Source: an uncultured Oscillibacter sp. (GTDB taxonomy: Bacteria; Bacillota; Clostridia; Oscillospirales; Oscillospiraceae). From it: a stretch of DNA of 9,188 nt. The translations under genes and the position numbers were made by a program. Positions 6,343 through 9,188 of the stretch are shown here, one piece after another (positions within the stretch are counted from its first letter, which is position 1; each line of letters starts with the position of its first letter). The notes beneath the pieces were generated by a model. That model was not told the DNA's origin. It made no database searches and saw nothing but the letters and a program-made list of their open reading frames with translations. Location of the stretch: positions 1 through 9,188 of the forward strand of contig CABUDN010000110.1 in the NCBI GenBank assembly GCA_902490355.1. The letters run 5' to 3'.

Positions 6343-6371
6343 ATTATACTATGCTGCCGCCTGCCCGTCAA
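6343..6371 (-). promoter_or_regulatory. Promoter of the regulator-importer operon
   Basis: On the minus strand TTGACG (6366-6371), a 17-nt spacer and a perfect TATAAT (6343-6348). Only one base departs from the sigma-A consensus. The -35 starts 6 nt after the malQ stop codon, so the promoter occupies the whole gap before the leader. Transcription should begin near G6336. It is expected to be strong, which fits downstream control by termination. Confidence 0.85.
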
Positions 6372-6377
6372 GGGGCA

Positions 6378-7859
6378 TCAGCACCGGCCGAAGGTATAGG
6401 TCAGGTCCCGGATTGCATCGGCCAGAGCGTCGGTGGTCTTCCCCGGCTCCATGCGCCAGCTCCAGTTGCCCCGGGGCACGCCGGGCACATTCACCCGGGC
6501 CTCGCTGCCCAGGCCCAGGTAATCCTGCATCTGGGCCACAAACAGCTCCGCGATGCTGCCCTGGCCCGCCCGCAGCAGTGCCCGGCACACTGTCTGCGCG
6601 TCGTCCCGCTCCACGCCCAGATACTTGCGGGCGTAGGCTTTCTCCTGGGGCGTGGCGGAATCATACCACCCGGCGGCGGTATCGTTGTCGTGGGTACCGG
6701 TGTAGCAGATGCAGTGAGAGTCGGGATACTGGTGGGGCAGGTACGCATTGTCCGGCCCGGAGAAGGCAAACTCCAGCACCTTCATGCCCGGCAGGCCGGA
6801 GTCTTTGCGCAGGCGGTGGACATCCTCGGTGAGGATGCCCAGATCCTCGGCGATATAGGTGATCTGGGGGAACCAGCTGGTCAGCACGCCCAACAGGTCC
6901 ATGCCCGGTCCCTGCTCCCAGGCGCCCTCCCGGGCGGTCTTGGCCCCGGCAGGCACCGCCCAGTAGCTGGCAAAGGCCCGGAAATGGTCCAGCCGGATGG
7001 CGTCGAAGAGGCGGGCCGCGCCCTCCACCCGGCGGATCCACCAGCCGAAGCCGTCGGCTTTCATGGCCTTCCAGTCATACAGGGGATTGCCCCAGAGCTG
7101 GCCGTCGGCGCAGAAGTAGTCCGGCGGCACACCGGCCACCTTCCCCGGCATATCCCGGCCGTCCAGGAAGAACTCCCGGCGCTCGCTCCACACGTCCGCC
7201 GAGTCCAGAGAGACATAGATGGGCAGGTCTCCGATGATCCGGATGCCCAGGCCGTTAACGTAGGCCTTCAAAGACTCCCACTGGGTGAAGAAGCAGTACT
7301 GCACCCAGGTGTGGAAGGCGATATCCTCCGCCAGCTCCGCCTTCTGGCGTTCCAGGGCGGCAGGCTCATGGCGGCGCAGGGCCTCGTCGGGCCAGTCATA
7401 CCACGCCGCGCCGCCGAAGCGGGCCTTGATGGCCCGGTAGAGCGCGTACTCCCGCAGCCAGGGCGTCTGCTCCCGGAACAGCCGCGCCGCCTCCGCCTCC
7501 GTGGAATCAATGCGCTCAAAGGCCTTGCGCAGCAGGGCCTCCCGGCCTTCATACAGCGCCGCGTAATCAATCCGTTCCCCCTGAGGCACCCGGGCGGAGG
7601 CAAGCTCCTGCTCCGTCAGCAGTCCCCGCTGGGCCAGAGTGTCCAGATCGATGAAAAAGGCATTGCCCGCAAAGGTGGACACACTGGTGTAGGGCGAGTC
7701 TCCCGCCCCGGTGGGCCCCACGGGCAGAATCTGCCACCAGCGCTGGCCCGCCCGGTGCAGGAAGTTGGCAAACTCCCGGGCCTCCCGGCCCAGAGAGCCG
7801 ATGCCGTAGGCCGACGGCAGGGAAAAAATCGGCAGCAAAATGCCGGCTGAACGTTCCAT
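6378..7859 (-). CDS. malQ: 4-alpha-glucanotransferase (amylomaltase, GH77)
   Basis: Transfers alpha-1,4-glucan segments between malto-oligosaccharides, releasing glucose, in cytosolic maltodextrin or glycogen use. The 493-residue protein is the usual bacterial size and starts with the family signature GILLPIFSLPSAYGIGSLG (6-24). WWQILPVGPTGAGDSPYTSVSTFAGN follows (41-66), then DLPIYVSLDSADVW (211-224) and VAGVPPDYFCADGQLWGNPLYDW (241-263). Catalytic residues fit GH77: nucleophile D291 in RLDHFRAF, acid/base E338 in IAEDLG and D391 in TGTHDND. The start is ATG 7859 (MERSAGILLP), with GAGGG (7868-7872) 8 nt upstream; the 77 extra in-frame upstream residues cross the promoter and are unlike the family. 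It has its own promoter. No terminator directly follows the gene; the nearest hairpin is in the next operon's leader. Confidence 0.96.
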   Translation of the reverse strand: MERSAGILLPIFSLPSAYGIGSLGREAREFANFLHRAGQRWWQILPVGPTGAGDSPYTSVSTFAGNAFFIDLDTLAQRGLLTEQELASARVPQGERIDYAALYEGREALLRKAFERIDSTEAEAARLFREQTPWLREYALYRAIKARFGGAAWYDWPDEALRRHEPAALERQKAELAEDIAFHTWVQYCFFTQWESLKAYVNGLGIRIIGDLPIYVSLDSADVWSERREFFLDGRDMPGKVAGVPPDYFCADGQLWGNPLYDWKAMKADGFGWWIRRVEGAARLFDAIRLDHFRAFASYWAVPAGAKTAREGAWEQGPGMDLLGVLTSWFPQITYIAEDLGILTEDVHRLRKDSGLPGMKVLEFAFSGPDNAYLPHQYPDSHCICYTGTHDNDTAAGWYDSATPQEKAYARKYLGVERDDAQTVCRALLRAGQGSIAELFVAQMQDYLGLGSEARVNVPGVPRGNWSWRMEPGKTTDALADAIRDLTYTFGRC

Positions 7860-7895
7860 GTTGGATTCCCTCTTTCTTGGCGTAGTCACGGTTTT

Positions 7896-7924
7896 ATTGT
7901 ATGCGGCCCCGCCGTTTTTGTCAA
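7896..7924 (-). promoter_or_regulatory. malQ promoter
   Basis: On the minus strand a perfect TTGACA (7919-7924), a 17-nt spacer and TACAAT (7896-7901, one mismatch). The predicted leader is about 30 nt. A second TTGACA lies exactly 18 bp upstream (7937-7942) but has no -10 at usable spacing. Confidence 0.85.
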
Positions 7925-7935
7925 GTATTACAAAA
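7916..7935. promoter_or_regulatory. Inverted repeat over the malQ -35, candidate operator
   Basis: TTTTGT (7916-7921), an 8-nt spacer and ACAAAA (7930-7935) form a perfect inverted repeat overlapping the malQ -35 hexamer. Position suits a repressor site. The arms are AT-rich and short, so chance is not excluded, and they do not match the catabolite-response or LacI/MalR-type operator patterns I know. Confidence 0.3.
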
Positions 7936-7942
7936 GTGTCAA

Positions 7943-8058
7943 AAAACAGCGCACTTCTTTTGGCTGTTTTCTCTCCGCTTTGCCGGAAATCATCTGGAGT
8001 TTCCCCCATCTTCCGGCCAAATACGCAGGGCGCGGCGGAACGGCACAGCCCGCAGAGC
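7943..8058. other. Intergenic stretch between malQ promoter and argF terminator
   Basis: No plausible gene was seen on either strand. It contains a 7-bp perfect inverted repeat GCCGGAA/TTCCGGC (7982-7988 with 8011-8017) separated by 22 nt, without an adjoining T-tract. In-frame extension of malQ through this stretch is possible but lacks an RBS and family similarity. Confidence 0.4.
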
Positions 8059-8107
8059 AAAAAAAGACCGGGCGGCACGCTCCCCGGCAAGGGGACGCGC
8101 CGTCCGG
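8059..8107 (-). terminator. Intrinsic terminator of the ornithine carbamoyltransferase gene
   Basis: On the minus strand, 11 nt after the stop codon, a GC-rich stem is followed by TC and seven T (8059-8065). CCGG pairs with CCGG (8104-8107 with 8068-8071), CGGC with GCCG (8099-8102 with 8073-8076) and TCCCC with GGGGA (8091-8095 with 8081-8085). It has one mismatch, a small internal loop and a 5-nt loop. It separates argF from malQ. Confidence 0.85.
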
Positions 8108-8118
8108 CAAAGAGAGGG

Positions 8119-9105
8119 TTATTTCATCAGCTCGTACATGACGGCCTTGATGGTGTGCATCCGGTTTTCCGCCTCGTCAAAGACGATGGACTGGGGGGAT
8201 TCGAAGACCTCGTCGGTAACCTCCATGGCCTCCCGGCCGAACTTTTCGCCCATTTCCTTGCCCACCTGGGTCTTGTGGTCATGGTAGGCAGGCAGGCAGT
8301 GCATGAACCGGCACTGGGGACCGGCGTTGTCCATGAGGGCCTTGGTGACCTGATAGGGGCTCAGAGCGGCGATGCGCTCGGCCCAGACCTCCACGGGCTC
8401 GCCCATGGAAACCCACACGTCGGTATAGAGTACGTCGGCGTTCTTGGTGGCGGTCATGGGGTCCTCAATGAACTCCAGCACGGCCCCGGTCTCCTTGGCA
8501 ATGGCCTGGCAGGTGTCGATCAGGGCCTGATCGGGCATATACGCCTTGGGGGCGCAGGCCACGAAGTGCATGCCCATCTTGGCGCAGCCCACCATGAGGC
8601 TGTTGCCCATGTTATACCGGGCGTCGCCCAGATACACCAGCTTGATGCCCTGGAGCTTACCGAAATGCTCGCGGATGGTGAGAAAGTCCGCCAGGATCTG
8701 GGTGGGGTGGAACTCGTTGGTCAATCCGTTGAACACGGGGACGCCGGCGTACTGAGCCAGCTCCTCCACGATGGCCTGGCCGAAGCCCCGGTACTCGATG
8801 CCGTCATACATCCGGCCCAGCACCCGGGCGGTGTCGGCAATGGACTCCTTCACGCCGATCTGGGAGCCGGTGGGACCCAGGTAGGTGGAGCCCATGCCCA
8901 GATCCTGGGCGGCCACCTCAAAGGCGCAGCGGGTCCGGGTGGAGGTCTTTTCAAAAATCAGAGCCACGTTCTTCCCCTCCAGATAGCGGTGGGGGATGCC
9001 GGCCTTCTTCTTGGCCTTCAGGTCCGCGGCGGTGTCCAGAAACTGCCCGATCTCGGCGGGGGTGAAATCCAGGAGCTTGAGAAAATGGGTGTGGTGTTCC
9101 ATCAT
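8119..9105 (-). CDS. argF: Ornithine carbamoyltransferase
   Basis: Forms citrulline from ornithine and carbamoyl phosphate in the cytosol (arginine synthesis), or runs in reverse in the arginine deiminase pathway. The 328-residue protein has all landmarks: carbamoyl-phosphate loop FEKTSTRTR (51-59), GSQIGVKESIADTARVLGRMYDGIEYRGF (80-108), HPTQ (133-136), DVWVSMGE (229-236) with the ornithine-binding SMG, and HCLPAYHD (269-276), where C270 is the conserved active-site cysteine. Two adjacent ATGs are possible starts (9105, 9102); the weak GAGG (9110-9113) is 4 and 7 nt upstream respectively, so 9102 is slightly favoured by spacing. No arcA, arcC or other arg gene is visible, so anabolic (argF) versus catabolic (arcB) use is undecided; the symbol follows the anabolic default. 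Confidence 0.95.
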   Translation of the reverse strand: MMEHHTHFLKLLDFTPAEIGQFLDTAADLKAKKKAGIPHRYLEGKNVALIFEKTSTRTRCAFEVAAQDLGMGSTYLGPTGSQIGVKESIADTARVLGRMYDGIEYRGFGQAIVEELAQYAGVPVFNGLTNEFHPTQILADFLTIREHFGKLQGIKLVYLGDARYNMGNSLMVGCAKMGMHFVACAPKAYMPDQALIDTCQAIAKETGAVLEFIEDPMTATKNADVLYTDVWVSMGEPVEVWAERIAALSPYQVTKALMDNAGPQCRFMHCLPAYHDHKTQVGKEMGEKFGREAMEVTDEVFESPQSIVFDEAENRMHTIKAVMYELMK

Positions 9106-9151
9106 AATGCCTCACTTCGTCATAAATTGGGACGGGACTGTGCACAACAGG

Positions 9152-9172
9152 GGAAGATTTTGTAAATCTTCC
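9152..9172. promoter_or_regulatory. Perfect 9-bp inverted repeat upstream of argF, candidate operator
   Basis: GGAAGATTT (9152-9160) and AAATCTTCC (9164-9172) flank a 3-nt centre. No T-tract follows on either strand, so it is not a typical terminator. It lies about 45-65 bp upstream of argF, suitable for a regulator. A weak promoter-like pair (TTGTGC at 9142-9147, TATGAC at 9119-9124, 17-nt spacer, minus) lies between it and the gene. It does not match the E. coli or Bacillus ArgR box as I know them. Confidence 0.4.
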
Positions 9173-9188
9173 AAACTTCTCCCGTTCG

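Noticed and set aside
6075..7850. 591-codon open frame on the plus strand opposite malQ
   Set aside because: Antisense shadow caused by GC-rich third positions; the minus strand encodes a complete GH77 enzyme with catalytic residues, while the plus product has no recognisable domain.
8119..9105. Arginine deiminase operon
   Set aside because: No arcA, arcC or arcD is in the window and argF is closed by its own terminator, so a catabolic operon cannot be claimed.
7840..9165. 441-codon plus-strand open frame opposite argF
   Set aside because: Shadow of ornithine carbamoyltransferase; Gly/His/Leu-rich product with no family features.

Overview
The window looks like chromosomal DNA from a GC-rich Firmicute, most likely a gut Oscillospiraceae/Clostridia-type bacterium. 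The reasons are AGGAGG-type ribosome binding sites, TTGACA/TATAAT promoters, U-tract hairpin terminators, a DegV lipid-binding protein, a TM1266-type 'iron-only hydrogenase system regulator' and a cytosolic acyl-ACP thioesterase. The genus is inferred, not shown. No phage, transposon, CRISPR, tRNA or rRNA was seen, and there is no gene-free stretch above 300 bases.

Layout, left to right. (1) 1-773, minus: 5' part of an acyl-ACP thioesterase gene running off the left edge. Its candidate promoter faces the ridA promoter in the gap 774-915. (2) 916-1290, plus: ridA, the only plus-strand gene, with its own promoter, a strong RBS and a strong hairpin terminator. (3) 1342-2184, minus: a DegV/FakB-like gene convergent with ridA, preceded by an extended -10 promoter. 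(4) 2255-3397, minus: glycerate kinase. (5) 3467-6142, minus: a tight four-gene operon of a TM1266-type regulator, a lipoprotein solute-binding protein, a TauC/SsuC/ThiX-type permease and a short ATPase. It ends in a 16-bp perfect hairpin. (6) 6164-6371: the operon's near-consensus promoter, followed by a leader of about 170 nt ending in a canonical intrinsic terminator before the first gene. An upstream copy of GGATGCG in the leader can pair with the terminator's 5' arm, which is the layout of a riboswitch or attenuator. (7) 6378-7859, minus: malQ with a near-consensus promoter. (8) 8119-9105, minus: ornithine carbamoyltransferase with its own terminator and an upstream palindrome.

Most genes are ordinary metabolism: fatty-acid release or uptake, imine detoxification, glycerate phosphorylation, malto-oligosaccharide processing and arginine metabolism. 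The part most likely to hold something undescribed is 3467-6371. There a hydrogenase-associated ACT-like regulator, with no hydrogenase gene in view, shares an operon with an importer of unknown substrate behind a structured, terminator-bearing leader that I could not assign to a known riboswitch class.
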